Part shown: positions 40,640-51,879 of the stretch, piece by piece | Layout of the letters: the number at the start of each line of letters is the position of its first letter | Numbering within the stretch: position 1 is the stretch's first letter | Source of the DNA: Echiichthys vipera | Taxonomy: Eukaryota > Chordata > Actinopteri > Perciformes > Trachinidae | Length of the DNA stretch: 64,000 bases | Reading direction: 5' to 3' | Assembly (NCBI GenBank): GCA_963691815.1 | Contig: OY829660.1 | Span: forward strand, 5,333,052-5,397,051 | Translations under genes and position numbers: made by a program | Notes under the pieces: generated by a model | Told to the model about the DNA's origin: nothing | What the model saw: the letters and a program-made list of their open reading frames with translations, nothing else | The model's database searches: none

Positions 40640-41020
40640 ATTCAACTGTGGGCTTCTCCCTGGTTTGAACAGGCGACAACACATCAATCCAATTCTAGCC
40701 TCACTCCACCGGCTCCCTGTACGTTTGAGAATTGATTTTAAGATTTTACTCATCACTCTTGAGGCTCGTCGAGGTCGAGCCCCAGAATACATTTCAGACA
40801 CGCTGACCCCATGCGAGCCTGTTCGCAGCCTTAGATCCAAGGGCGGGTCTCTCTGAACTGTTCCGAGGCCGAGGCTCAAAACCAGAGGTGACCGTGCCCA
40901 CTCCGTCTGAGCGCCTTGGCTTTGGAAGGACCCGCCCGCGAGGATAAGGCTCGCTGAATCCGTATCCTCTTTTAAATCACTTCTTAAAAGTCATCTTTAT
41001 AGACTTGCCTTCCTGTGATG
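40640..41020 (+). mobile_element. L2/CR1-like LINE RT C-terminal remnant
   Basis: From 40665 the frame reads HINPILASLHRLPVRLRID, FKILLIT, APEYISDTL and PVRSLRS before a stop at about 40855. After a frameshift, ESVSSFKSLLKSHLYRLAFL follows to about 41012. This is the standard C-terminal block of L2/CR1-type reverse transcriptases (HI-P-L-SLH-LPV--RI-FKIL). It has stops and frame changes, so it is a relic. Confidence 0.88.
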
Positions 41021-41572
41021 TTGTCTTTTTGTCGTCTTTTTTATCTTTCTTTGCAAACACCTGAAGCTAATAATCATTTCCTTTGTCCATTAATGATGCC
41101 CCTTTTTCCATACAGTGATGTGTAAATATGGTTATGTGATACTGTACTGGACTTCATTATTATTATTATTTGTTTTGTTTTGTCTATACTGTATATATGT
41201 GTGTGTGTGTGTGTTTGAGTGCGTGTGTACGTGTGTGCGTGTGCGCGGGGCCAGGCATTTCCCTCAGCTGAAACTTTTATTCCGCTACTCTGCTAAAGTA
41301 GCCGAAACAAAAACACTGACATAAATAGGGCCTCTTTCTTATTTTTATTTTTTTTTTGCAACATAAGCTGCGATAAAGCCCCAAAAGTAAACACACATTA
41401 TTTAGAAATATAATCTACGACACATCATAATTTGGTCAATTCTGTCAGATCTTAGCAGCATCTCCTGTGAGCATTCATCAACCACCATTGTTCTTTTCTG
41501 TCTGCTTCTCAATCTTCAATGAACTATTTAACTAATTCACACAGTTGGCCTATTACCCTGGAGTGATGACGA

Positions 41573-41995
41573 GTTGATTGATTGATTGAAATTCTTTATT
41601 GTCATATGCACAAGGGTAGGAATACAAAAGTGCATCAGGACAAAAGGATAACACAAAAAAGACCAAGGGCTTATTTCCATTGTGGTCCCTTCGTAGTGTA
41701 TGCATTTGTAAGTGTGTGTGTGAGAGTGATGTGTGAGAGTGTGCGTGTGTGTCAAATACAATGTATATGATAGTGTAGGAAGGAAATAAAACAACACAAT
41801 TCAATCAAGCACATACAAACACACACATATACACACATACACATACATAAGTTAAAAAGATACCAATAAATACCACAATCTTATGACTGTCTGATACCAT
41901 TTTTTTAAGCCGGTTTTTGAAACTCACTCATTGTCTTCAGATTTGTAGGTAACCCATTCCATAAAGTTACAAGCTTGTGACATGTAAAGGAGGGC
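41573..41995 (-). mobile_element. Non-LTR retrotransposon 3' fragment, minus strand
   Basis: On the minus strand, around 41975-41905, the frame reads TLWNGLPTNLKTMSEFQ, the conserved WN-LP--L----S---F segment at the end of LINE proteins. A decayed GT-rich 3' untranslated region follows, ending in ATGACAATAAAGAATTTC and CAATCAATCAATC at 41595-41573, a typical LINE tail with tetranucleotide repeat. Confidence 0.78.
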
Positions 41996-42614
41996 TGGAG
42001 ACCAAATGTTCATGTAACAACCTGGTCTCATAGCTGTGAATGCAAGTGCTGACATGCAGATTTAACACAATACCCTTCACTGTCTGCAGATAAAAGGGTT
42101 ATTCTTTGCTGCACTCGACAGGGTTTTATACATAAATGATGTTATACCGGTATATCATGTTGGGATAAGTGTCAATGCAATATGTTGTGTAAATGAAAGT
42201 TTCTGCTACCTGCCATCTCACCTGTATTCCTGTCTCAAAGGTGTCACATCACTCATGAGAGGTGAGAGACTGACAGGAGATCAGCTGCTCGTTATGTTCG
42301 TTCTTCTGAGGACTCTAAGCAACACAGCAGATTAAACCAACTGACTTTAAGTTCTGGGGGGCTTTGAATGGCTTTACATTTTTAGACTTGAGCTCTGTGT
42401 CTCAGGTCTCAAGCTTGTGTGTTTTTGCTCAGTCACTAAACATTTCCCAGGGCAGCGAGGGCAGAAAAGGACAAAGTGAATGATAAAAGCGCTCTGCAGT
42501 TGATGAGCGATGAAGTTGGCGTTCTCCTCCCTGACGGTTCTCTTTTTTTATTTTCCTCCTTTCCTCTTCAATCCCATTTTTACCCCTCCACCGCCCCCCC
42601 TCTTCCTTTCTCAG

Positions 42615-42785
42615 TTGGTCCACACATTGGCCGTTACTGTGGCCAGACGTCCCCGGGCCGTGTGATCTCCTACACCGGCATCCTGTCCATGACCATCACC
42701 ACTGACAACGCCATCGCCAAAGAGGGATTCTCCGCAAACTACACCATCCGTGAGAGGAGCCTCCCCCCGGGATACGAAGATGAGG
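42615..42785 (+). CDS. nrp1: Neuropilin-1 exon: end of CUB a2 and a2-b1 linker
   Basis: Finishes CUB a2 and gives the linker to b1. It reads (V)GPHIGRYCGQTSPGRVISY, TGILSMTITTDNAIAKEGF and SANYTIRERSLPPGYEDE. GPHIGRYCGQ and AIAKEGFSANY are NRP1 hallmarks. The Asp of TTDNAIAKEG is the third Ca2+ ligand of a2. NYT is a glycosylation sequon at the place of the known site near Asn261 of human NRP1. The linker after SANY is five residues longer than in human NRP1 as I remember it, adding a Pro-Pro-Gly and acidic segment. The acceptor is ctttctcag after a T/C tract rich in C; the donor gtgagc begins at 42786. Exit leaves one G. Confidence 0.95.
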
Positions 42786-43134
42786 GTGAGCAGCTGGAGT
42801 AGTGATGAGATATTGGGGGTTGGCGGGGGGTGGGGGTGTGATGTGGAGGGAAGACATGTCATCTGGCATTAGGGTGGACCAGGGTTCATTTCCTAGATGC
42901 TACTTTGTGCCATGTCCCTTTTACAGTAGGAAAAAAAAAGACATATTTCCTTTAGCAAGACGTTGACTCTCTCTCAGCTTTATTCTGTGGAAGCTGGCCT
43001 GTATGTGATCTTTGACCTCTGACCTCCATGTGCCAGCAGAGAGGACATTTTGTCCTTCAGGGATTCATAGCATGCAGCAAAAATAAGATCTATGATACTA
43101 CAGTCATTACCATATGATGTAATCAGATGTGTAC

Positions 43135-43254
43135 TGCGGCCCGCTGTCGGCTGTTATGCGCGGAACGGGTGCACTCACACTGCTTGAAGGTACTAGGCTT
43201 TAGCTGAAAAACCGGTTTTGGCCCGGGACAGAACGACAGTGTGAGTGCGCCCTA
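43135..43254 (+). mobile_element. 5'-truncated end of Harbinger-like element
   Basis: Homologous to the last 120 bases of the element at 49802-50401: GCGGCCCGCTGTC, TTATGCGCGGAACGGGTGCA, GGTACTAGGCTTTAGCTGAA, GGTTTTGGCCCGGGACAGAA and the terminal CAGTGTGAGTGCGCCCTA. No left end is found nearby, so it is a broken copy. Confidence 0.88.
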
Positions 43255-44372
43255 AGAAGAAAAAGACACCATGTCCCACTAATTCATCAGTCAATTCATT
43301 GTTGAAGTGTTTGTTATGTGCCAGTAAATACACAGACAACAACAGCCCAACACCCACAGGAGTGACATTTACAATCATATGAAACAGAACAAGTAAGGAA
43401 CTCCTCACATTTCACAAGCTGAGGTGTGTATTTTCGTTTTTTATAAATGTCTGAAGCAAGTAGCCCATTATCAAATTTTTCAACAAATCAACAAACCATC
43501 AAATTTTAGCGATTTAGAGTCACTGTGCCCAGGTTAACTTTGAACACATGGACTCCAAACCACTGTTTATGACCATGTATAGCCAATTCATGTCATGTCA
43601 CGGTCGCCTTTTCACAGTTCATTTGGATAAATGATTCTTAAGTCTGAAAAAATAAAATTCTACAATACGACAATACTTAACTAAAGCTAGAAAAGATTAT
43701 TTTGTATAGCAAAAATGTTCTTTCGCCTTCTTTCCTAACTTATTAATCATCTCGGGGCCACTCAGATTTTGTCTTGAGGGCCCTTAAGGGGTCCTGAACC
43801 TCATGTTGGAGACCGCCTCTCTGGAACATTGTAGACGGTTTGCTGAGTGTCTGGGGGGCTTTCAGTCTGCTACACAGACCAGTTCAGTAGAAAGATGAAT
43901 CAACCTTATCAATATGAATGTTCTTCCTATAATTGATCTCTCCATGACACGATCTTGATATACGTAACCCCGCCCGTCTGGTGTTCAGATTCAGGATTGG
44001 AGTTTGACCATAAAAGAAAATGTAATCTTATCTCATAGCTGTAACTTTGAAATTAAAATGTGATTTGGTTCAGATAAAAACAGCGTATATTTTCATCAGT
44101 TTGACCCACTTTTAACTCTTATCTTCTCCCGCCCGAACAACAGGATAGGATCGCACATGAAGAGCTTCTCAGACTTGGTTATGGTTCTTTTTCATGTGTT
44201 GCGTTGTGTTCGGAAGTTCTTTAAAAATGTGTTTATTGTCAGTTTACTGCGTGACCTTGTAGGGATGCCTGTAAAGAGTTGAGTTATGTAGGTCCGTATG
44301 GTTCTTGCACTTTTGTGACCTCCACCCCGGTCACCCCTGTTTAGGAATGTGAGCGCGTGTTGAAAGGTGAGT
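43255..44372. other. Intron 5, no gene seen
   Basis: No coding signal. AT-rich with no simple repeat. Confidence 0.5.
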
Positions 44373-44781
44373 TTAACGACACTGATTAGCTTGGGGCGGC
44401 ACTGTGAACACATTAAACCGTCTTTTTAACCACTAATGCTGCTCAAAATAACACCAAACCTCTGCAGTAGCATGAGAAGAGTCCCTACACATTAACCAAA
44501 GCACCAACAATGTAGTGACCGGGCCTGGAGTTTATTAAAAGAGTGTTTTGAAAGAATTACCAACTTGCCCCGGTAACAGCTCCTCTCATAGTAAAGTCCT
44601 TTCAAGTCAATAACAAAAGTCAATCCATAAAGGAAGGAGCCCATTGGTGCTTCATTTTATGTGTAAGGACTCTTCTCATGCTACTGCAGAGGTTTGGTGT
44701 TATCTTTAGCAGTATCAGTGGTTAAAAAGGCCGTTTTAATGCCTTCACCGTGCTTTCCACGAGCTAATCACTGTTGTTAGC
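44373..44781. mobile_element. Foldback element, about 140-bp inverted arms
   Basis: Left arm 44373-44511 and right arm 44644-44781 are imperfect inverted complements over almost their full length. Best-preserved block: ACACCAAACCTCTGCAGTAG, then CATGAGAAGAGTCC (left), mirrored by GGACTCTTCTCATG and CTACTGCAGAGGTTTGGTGT (right). The outer ends TTAACGACACTGATTAGC and, complemented, CTAACAACAGTGATTAGC also match. The spacer is about 130 bases and non-coding. It fits a foldback/MITE-type DNA element; the family is unknown to me. Confidence 0.82.
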
Positions 44782-44790
44782 CGCATTTGG

Positions 44791-44850
44791 CTGTTACTGA
44801 CTGTTAGTGACTGATAGCGACTGTTAGTGACTGTTAGCGACTGTTAGCGT
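44791..44850. repeat. 10-bp minisatellite, 6 units
   Basis: Unit CTGTTAGYGA repeated six times with point variants (CTGTTACTGA, CTGATAGCGA). It begins 10 bases after the right arm of the foldback element. Confidence 0.92.
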
Positions 44851-45232
44851 CTCTCCTAACATGAAAAGATTGTCTCAATGGTTTATTTGATGAGCGTATT
44901 TGCTGAAAAAGACCCTGGGTTGATTGGACGGTGGAATTTCACTTTAAGGAGAGCACAGTTCCTTCCCTGCTTCTGCTCAACGTCCTCTTCCATCTCCGTA
45001 GTCTTGCTGACGTTCATGAATAGGTTGTTGTTGTCCTGACACCAATGGATACGGGCCTCTTCTTTCTCTCCTCCATGTTGGTTTACAAATTGAGGTTCAA
45101 ATGCTCAGTTAAAATGCTCATTTTCATATTTTGTTTGTAAAAACCCAAATTTGTACCAAGAACACTGAGAGGTTTTGAGTTTGTTTTCTAGTTCCTTCTG
45201 TATTCTGGTCCAGTGAGGAGCAGCATCGTGCA

Positions 45233-45235
<3 letters not shown>

Positions 45236-45299
<64 letters not shown>

Positions 45300-45319
45300 C
45301 TCGCTCTCTCGCTCTCTCG

Positions 45320-45363
<44 letters not shown>

Positions 45364-45364
45364 T
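45236..45364. repeat. (CT)n microsatellite with CTCG variants and T-run
   Basis: CT repeat to about 45354 with five to six CTCG interruptions in its second half, ending in a T-run of about 11. Confidence 0.96.
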
Positions 45365-45927
45365 ACCTTTAATTTGATAAACAGAAATTAAAAATCACAC
45401 ACATCATTCAACACAATGCACTAAACTGGAAAATGTCTCTGAATTACACACGTATGCAGACATTTCACGAGAGGGGTCAAAGTAATTATCTTCAAATTTT
45501 TCTTTTTCTTTTTCTTTGGTGTTTTTTTTTTTTGCCACGGGCAGAACATGTGGGTGTTGTTGTTTTGTATGTATGTGTGTGCTCTCTGCTGTTAACGATG
45601 AGTGTTAATGACAAGATACATGAATGTAGTCTACCAGATGTCAGCTGTCTGTAGGCTACAGTATGCATGTGCGCGACGGAGATAAATCTGTCCGTCTAAT
45701 CTTAACTGGGATGGCTGAGAGCAGCACTGGTGTTAGACAAAGCTCTAATTATCTTAGCATTAGTAACATGCATACACACTTAATTACTCACAGCCTACAG
45801 ACACCAGGTTAAGCTAAGTGGATAGAATCAAAGCCGTTAGCCAAAGTCAAATCACATTTTCCTTGTTTCTCCAAATTTTTCCACCGCTATGATGCCATCA
45901 ACTGGAAAGTTTGAAACAGAGATATCT

Positions 45928-46440
45928 ATTCAATACAATTCAATTTTATCTATAGTGCCAAATCATAACAAAAGTTATCTCAGGACACTTTACAGAGTAG
46001 GTAAAGACCACACTCTATGACTTATTTATGATTTACAGAGACCCAACAATTCCCCCGTAGAGTACGGTGGCGTTGAAAACCTTCACTATAACAGGCAGGA
46101 ACGTTAGACAGACCCAGCTCTGTGGAGGACGCACATCTGTCTGCACCGGTTGGAGAGGAAGAAAAGGAGAGAGAAAGAGAGAAAAGACGGACACAAAGAC
46201 AGACACACTTCCAGTAACTTTGATAATATCCATAGTAATGTGAATATGACTTATATGTTATGGAAGTTAATACAGCAGAATAGTAGAAACAAGAAGAGTA
46301 GCTCAAAACATAAGAGTAGCAGGAAGCGTCATGCAGGACCACGGCAGCAGGCGCCACCACGATCAACAGAGACCTGCACAAACAACTCCAGGGAAGAAGT
46401 TGAATTAGTAACATCTGTACCCGATGAGGTAGATTTTTAG
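45928..46440 (+). repeat. Dispersed repeat Y, copy 1
   Basis: Starts ATACAATTCAATTTTATCT, then GTGCCAAATCATAACAAAAG and TTATCTCAGGACACTTTACA. The same block, inverted, is at 60545-60655. The following A/G-rich part can be read as a Lys/Arg-rich frame (46150-46440), but it belongs to the repeat (CACGATCAACAGAGACCTGC is a block I know from fish repeats), not to a gene. Confidence 0.65.
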
Positions 46441-49119
46441 CTCAACTTGAAGAAACTTGAACTTGGTTGAAAATGTTTGAATAAGCTAGAAGATAGCATT
46501 AGCTTAAATTAGTTGTTCTGAACACTTTAAGTAGGCCTACTTAGCTAAAAGAAATAGATTAGTGGGTTATTATAAGTAACGGATAAAAAGTTTAAGTTAA
46601 GTGTTAAATGTGAATGAATATAACACTAGTAATAGAAAAGTAATAAAAAACTGTTTGCTAATAGTATGGTATAGCTAATTAATGCTAAACGGTTGAAATA
46701 GTTAGCTTAAAGTGCCAGTTTCAGACACTCAGAGTGGTGGAACGTCTACAAATGCAAAACTGACGGGTGGTCTCAATGAAGTGGCACATCTGACAAAAAA
46801 GGTCGCACCAATCGTATAAACAACCTTTTTATCTTTTTCTGCGTCAGTGCTGTGCCTCCATCCTCTCAGTGTCTCAGGAAGAACTTCCATTCAAGCAGGA
46901 TATCTTTGCCGTCAGCCTCTGAGGAATCAACCTCTGATACCCTGCAGTGAATTTACGGATTTCTCTCGCTCTGTCCCCGGCCATCACCTTCACAAATGGC
47001 CTCCAGCCGGGTCTTTGATCCTTCGAGCGCTTCTTTCTTTCTTTTTGGACGGAGAGGTGGAGGGACGGGGTTGATGTCCGTCCCTCGTGCCTGCTGTGAG
47101 GGAGACATGGATGTTTTCTCAAGAACTGAAATGAGCAAAAGAGCAAAAGAAGTTTTTTTGGATGGGAGGCTGAGGCGAGAATTCAGGGGTAAAGTGATGT
47201 ATGGGCTGGCTGTTATCCAGTGGTGTTTTACTCTCTCTCGTCGTTTTCTGCCAAGAGTAGCCTCCTCCTCCTCCCGGGGCGAGCTCTGAATTGGATGATT
47301 CGGGCCTGAAAACTGTCAAGTTGAACATTTTGGATGACGGGTGCAAAAAAAGCAGTTTTCTGCAGGCGCTCGGTGATGTCACAAGCTAACTTTCTCCTAG
47401 GAGTTAGTGATGTAAGTGTGTTTGTGTCGGTCTGGTAGACCTTGTGTCTCCAGACAGCCCTCCCACACACATAAATACTCACGTTTCCTTTTGTCTCCCC
47501 CCTCCCTCTGCCTTCCCCATGCTCCCCTGCTGTTACAGAGTGGGCACCAAGACACTGACATTTAGTCTGAGAATGTCCAAATGCTGTTTCAAAACTGTTT
47601 CCTAAGCCCAAAGGAGTGCATTATCTTTTAGTTACAGTGAAAGCATTACCATGAGCTAAGTTGGAGCTGAATCAGCACTATGTGCCTGTGTGGGCTTGTG
47701 TGTTTTTTTGTGTTTGGGTATGACTACATGCATATACAGAATAAAAATATGCTGAAGCTAGAATGATTAGTGGACCGGCAGGAAATTAATTGGCAACATT
47801 TTTATTATTTGGATCCTTTAAAGTCCATTTATCAAGCAAAAATAAAGAATTCTCAGCTTTCAACGTCTATAATTTATCTCCATGTGTTGCTTTAGCTCAG
47901 TCGTTTATCATTGTTAGCCATTTTATCTTTAACTTTTGGACTGTTGGTTGTAAAAAAAACAGGCTCTGAGAAGCTCTGATGGGCATTTTCACTACTTTTT
48001 GACATTTAGTAGATGAAATATTTCAGTACCTAAAAAAGATAACAATAATTTTATATATTAATTAATATGGAGACGAGTCCCTATGGGCTGAGCTACTGCT
48101 GCCCCGTTTGTAAACATTAACAAAAATGATTTTTCATTCACATTTGTAGGTGATCTATATCCTAAAGTGAAATGATCCAGGTGTTGATTTACACACAGAG
48201 TGGGGAAGTGGAGTCCGATTACAAGTGCTCACTGAAGACACGTGTGGAGACTTCTGCCAGGCGTGAACACACAGACAGAGAGCAGCCCACTTGTGATCGG
48301 ATCACTCAGATCTGATGTTGATACCAAATGGAAACAGGGTCTGAGTGTGAGTGTGAATGTGGATACTGTACAAAAGCAAGTGTCCCCGAACAGACTCTAA
48401 AGTGCCACCACAGGAGCTGTTTGAAACGACTCCTTTACTACTGTGACTGACTGCCCAGCAGGGAACAGGGACAGACATTTGACAGTGTCTGGGTGACACT
48501 CTTATCCCAACGTTCACTTGTTTTTCTGCCTCAGTCACAGATAAAATGAGTTGTTTTTTTCCTTCCACCTCACAGAGCTATGGCTTTTAGTATCCCAGTT
48601 CGGGATTTTAATAATATATTTAGCCATTAGCAATGACTAATGGGGAGAGCAACATAGCACAATTCAGTTTATCCAGCAAATGATGTTTGTAATAAACTTT
48701 TATAATAATAAACTCATATTAAAGGAGCTGTTAATATGATTCTGATGCCAAGTATTTTCTCTCATGATGTGACCTACCTCCTCATTTGTGGATTATTTTG
48801 AACTTCAGAACTTTATCGCCACCCTACGATGTGTTAGGAACACAAAGTTCATGCTCACTGGTATTTCAAGACACACACACACAGAGCATCTTTCTGTTTT
48901 ACAATGGTCTAAGTAAATTAAGATAGTCAGGGACATAAATTTGATCCTTGTGCATTGATAACATCTGAATGTTGTATTGCGTTGTGCCATTTGCTTTGAA
49001 AAAGATCCATCGGATACATAGAGAATACCTTATTTTAACCGCCACATCAGAGGCAGAGAAGGGATTTGAAGATGACTCTTGCTGAACTCTTGCTAATGGG
49101 GTTTTTCTGTCTTTGGCAG
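46441..49119. other. Intron 5, last part, no gene seen
   Basis: Several short frames on both strands around 46850-47610, with higher GC, have no domain and no consistent splice sites. The segment 47950-48120 has blocks (GCATTTTCACTACTTTTTGA) that I associate with interspersed repeats. Confidence 0.45.
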
Positions 49120-49286
49120 ATTTTGCTTGTATGGAGCCACTGGGCATGGAGTCGGGGGAAATAACCTCAGAGCAGATCAGCGCCTCCTCCCAGTATAACT
49201 CCAACTGGTCGCCCGAGCGTTCGCGCCTCAACTACGAAGAGAACGGCTGGACGCCCTCAGATGACACCGTCAGAGAGTGGATACAG
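49120..49286 (+). CDS. nrp1: Neuropilin-1 exon: start of F5/8C domain b1
   Basis: Begins domain b1, which binds the C-terminal arginine of VEGF-A165 and processed semaphorins. It reads (D)FACMEPLGMESGEITSEQ, ISASSQYNSNWSPERSRLNY and EENGWTPSDDTVREWIQ. By comparison with human NRP1 numbering from memory, the pocket residues Tyr297 (SSQY), Trp301 (NW), Thr316 (GWT) and Asp320 (the second D of SDD) are all present. The first Cys of b1 is in FACME. The sequon NWS corresponds to human Asn300. ACMEPLGMESG is the domain entry shared by neuropilins and coagulation factors V/VIII-type domains. The acceptor is tttggcag; the donor gtcagt begins at 49287; exit phase 0. Confidence 0.96.
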
Positions 49287-49801
49287 GTCAGTTGTGTTTG
49301 GTGACGTGAGAAGTCGAGGGATCTTTTTTTTGGTGGTGGATTCTTGAAATGTTGTGAGTGAAATGACGTCACATTGGTCCTCATTGTAGAGTCTGATCTC
49401 AAACTGCATGTTTACTCATTCATGGAGAAACTGTGTTCCTCAGTTTGAACTTGACTGTACCGCTGAGATCTCCCTGACATCTGGTCTGAATATTGTTCAC
49501 TCATTTGTACCGCTTCCTCTGCACGTTATAGGGCCACAGAATGAGAAAAGATAAGCCAACATGCATTATTCATTGAAATCTGTACCTCCAGGAAATTGAC
49601 ATGTGTTGACTGGATTTTGTCTTTAATGTATAACTGCACTGAGAAGCCCCAGAAAGTGTTTCTATCATCAAGCGTAACCTTTATGGCTGTATAAATTGTG
49701 AAATATACAATAATTTGCTTTCAATAAGCACACAGTGTTTTGTCTTTTATCTTGTTATAGCCATTTAGATGTAATTTGTAGTTTGCTTTCTGAATACTTA
49801 G
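49287..49801. other. Intron 6, first part, no gene seen
   Basis: Nothing recognised. Confidence 0.5.
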
Positions 49802-50401
49802 TAAGGGCGCACTCACACTGTCCTTCCGCACCGCGACCCGTGCTTTAGGGTACTTGTCCCCCCTCCCTCTCCCCCCGCGCCCCAGCCCCGTTTGTACTCA
49901 CACTGCCTGGGCCTCGGCCATATGTCATCACGCCGTAACACGTCACAAGCATTGATCGCGCGTGTGTGGCTTTGTTTACAAATCTTTCCACAGACCTCAG
50001 AGTTTTTGTGCGTCTTGTCGACTGTTTTTGAATATTTTCATCCGACCAAATCTGCAGTAAACACTCCACCTCCGCATCACACCAACGTGAACCTTTCACC
50101 GCCATTGTTGTTGTTGTTAAATGTCTGCGCATGGTCCGTCCTTCTATTTTCTATGTCTGAACAGGCGCACATACTGCTACCGCCGTAGGGCTCGTGCTCG
50201 TACTCGTACACGTGCGCACGCTCGTTTTTGTACATGTGCAAACGGCTCTACAAAAGCCCACCTCTTTCAAGCGGGCCGTGGGCGGCCCGCTGTCCGCAGT
50301 TATGCGCGGAACGGGTGCACTCACATTGCTTAAAGGTACTAGGCTTTAGCTGAAAAAACGGTTTTGGCCCGGGACAGAAGGACAGTGTGAGTGCGCCCTT
50401 A
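49802..50401 (-). mobile_element. PIF/Harbinger-like element with perfect 25-bp TIRs and Myb/SANT remnant
   Basis: The first 25 bases (49802-49826, TAAGGGCGCACTCACACTGT...) are the exact complement of the last 25 (50377-50401), giving a 600-bp element. On its minus strand a frame from about 50105 reads MAVKGSRWCDAEVECLLQIW and SDENIQKQ. This is the start of a Myb/SANT-like (trihelix) DNA-binding domain of the kind encoded as the second protein of PIF/Harbinger transposons; the frame then loses similarity, so it is an internal-deletion derivative. Ends of TAA and TTA could hide a 3-bp TWA target duplication with one change. Superfamily is inferred from the Myb-like domain, not from a transposase. 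Confidence 0.82.
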
Positions 50402-51234
50402 GGTATAGAAGCCTACTACTGTTTTCCACATATGGTGATTTAGTATAATGTAGATATGGTGTTATATTACAACAAATACAACAAAGAGCATATATTCCAT
50501 TGAGTCAGAAGCTGAGATGTTGAGGCTAATAACCTTTTGGCCAAACTTATGTAGCTTTGTGTTAGATTTAGCTATTGCCTCATTTAGTTATGAAAGTTGT
50601 TGAGAAACTGAGTTATCAAGTTGTCAGTTCATTAAAATGACTTGTTCAGAGAAAATTACCCAGGGGTAAAAAAAAATTAAATTTAGCTCTACCCCGTGGC
50701 TTTCTCTTAAGCTTCTTTCAGCGCTCTTAGCATTAGCGGTCTAGTTGGCTGTCTGTGTGGCAGAGTGCTGTGATTCGTTGTGGGGTTGTTTTTGCTCTGT
50801 TTTGTAGACACATGGAAATTAAACATCAATGACACGGTACTTTTAGCCTACCTGAGGACAAAAAGACAGTTTCAGGTCCTTTCAAGTTGGACCATATTTT
50901 GGCTTTTGTGAGGCAGAATGCTTTAAAACTCTCTGTGTTTGCGTTGTAGGTTGCTTTATGCCCTTGTAAAGCATTTAAAAGGGTGCTATACAAATACATT
51001 TGACTTACTTTTACTGACTTATATTATGACCACAGGCAGCAATGACTCCATTTTTCAACTGAGTAAAGGAAAACAAACTGAGGGCAAATATGGTCTTTAA
51101 GATTAATTGAAAATCTTTGGCACAGATGAACAAAGTCGAACAGTTGTTTTTTATTATTTATCTTTTTTTCTTGGCTCTACCCCTGAAGAATAGTGCAGTC
51201 CATCACGCTGCGCCAAACAGGCTGTTCTCATCCA
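50402..51234. other. Intron 6, no gene seen
   Basis: AT-rich, no coding signal and no repeat that I can name. Confidence 0.5.
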
Positions 51235-51430
51235 TTGTTCGTATATATAACTACAAAAAGTAACACTCTGTAATTGGCATGTTATCCACGTATCTATTCC
51301 TGTAGAAATCTTGACCGAGGCCAAGAAGGAAAGTGGGTGACGTAGTATAAGAGCACCAAAATCCACGGCTGGCAGAGGGTCGGGGTGTTGGATAGGTCCT
51401 AAAACACAGGACTTGGACCTGGGTGACTGG
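51235..51430 (+). repeat. Dispersed repeat X, copy 2
   Basis: Diverged relative of 25455-25770 with the same order of blocks, ending CTAAAACACAGGACTTGGACC. It stops where the LINE fragment begins, so one probably inserted into or next to the other. Confidence 0.72.
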
Positions 51431-51760
51431 TGTTATCTCAGAATTACTCATATCTGGGCCGTATAATTAGAGAGGACCTATGTGATGACGATGATGGCGT
51501 TCAACATCAGTGTTGTAAACTCTATGCACAGGCCAATATGTTTGCAAGGAAATTTAATAAGTGTACTGAGGATGTAAAGATAGCCTTGTTCAGATCATAT
51601 TGTACTACACTGTACACAGCACACTTGTGGGGTAAAAACAGTGCTGAAAAAATGAGGAAACTGTTAGTAGCTTACAAGGATGCATTTCGAATATTACTTA
51701 GGCGCCCAAGATGGACAAGCACAAGTCATATGTTTGTATCTTGTATGCGTCCACTCTTCG
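51431..51760 (+). mobile_element. LINE reverse transcriptase C-terminal fragment
   Basis: An open frame gives SYLGRIIREDLCDDDDGV, CCKLYAQANMFARKFNKC, DVKIALFRSYCTTLYTAHLW and RKLLVAYKDAFRILL. YLG-I is the block after the RT palm, and the CKLYA-AN-L-RKF----VK--LF-SYCT-LY---LW sequence is typical of non-LTR retrotransposons. It is cut at both ends (no catalytic YADD box, no endonuclease) and leaves its homology near 51760, although the frame is open to 51879. Confidence 0.83.
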
Positions 51761-51879
51761 TGCTCTTTGAAGAAACTACATGTATAGATTCAAGTGTCGA
51801 TGCAAATGTCGACTTAACGATCGTTGGCACTTGGAGCACAAAGGGTTCCAGTGACATCATCGGCCTTGTGAGAGGTTAA

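Noticed and set aside
46150..46440. Lys/Arg-rich frame of 96 codons as a possible gene
   Set aside because: The sequence belongs to dispersed repeat Y and shows no splice sites, domain or coding bias.
46847..47611. Cluster of overlapping frames on both strands as a nested gene
   Set aside because: Frames conflict, have no domain, and lack consistent splice sites; GC content alone explains the lack of stops.
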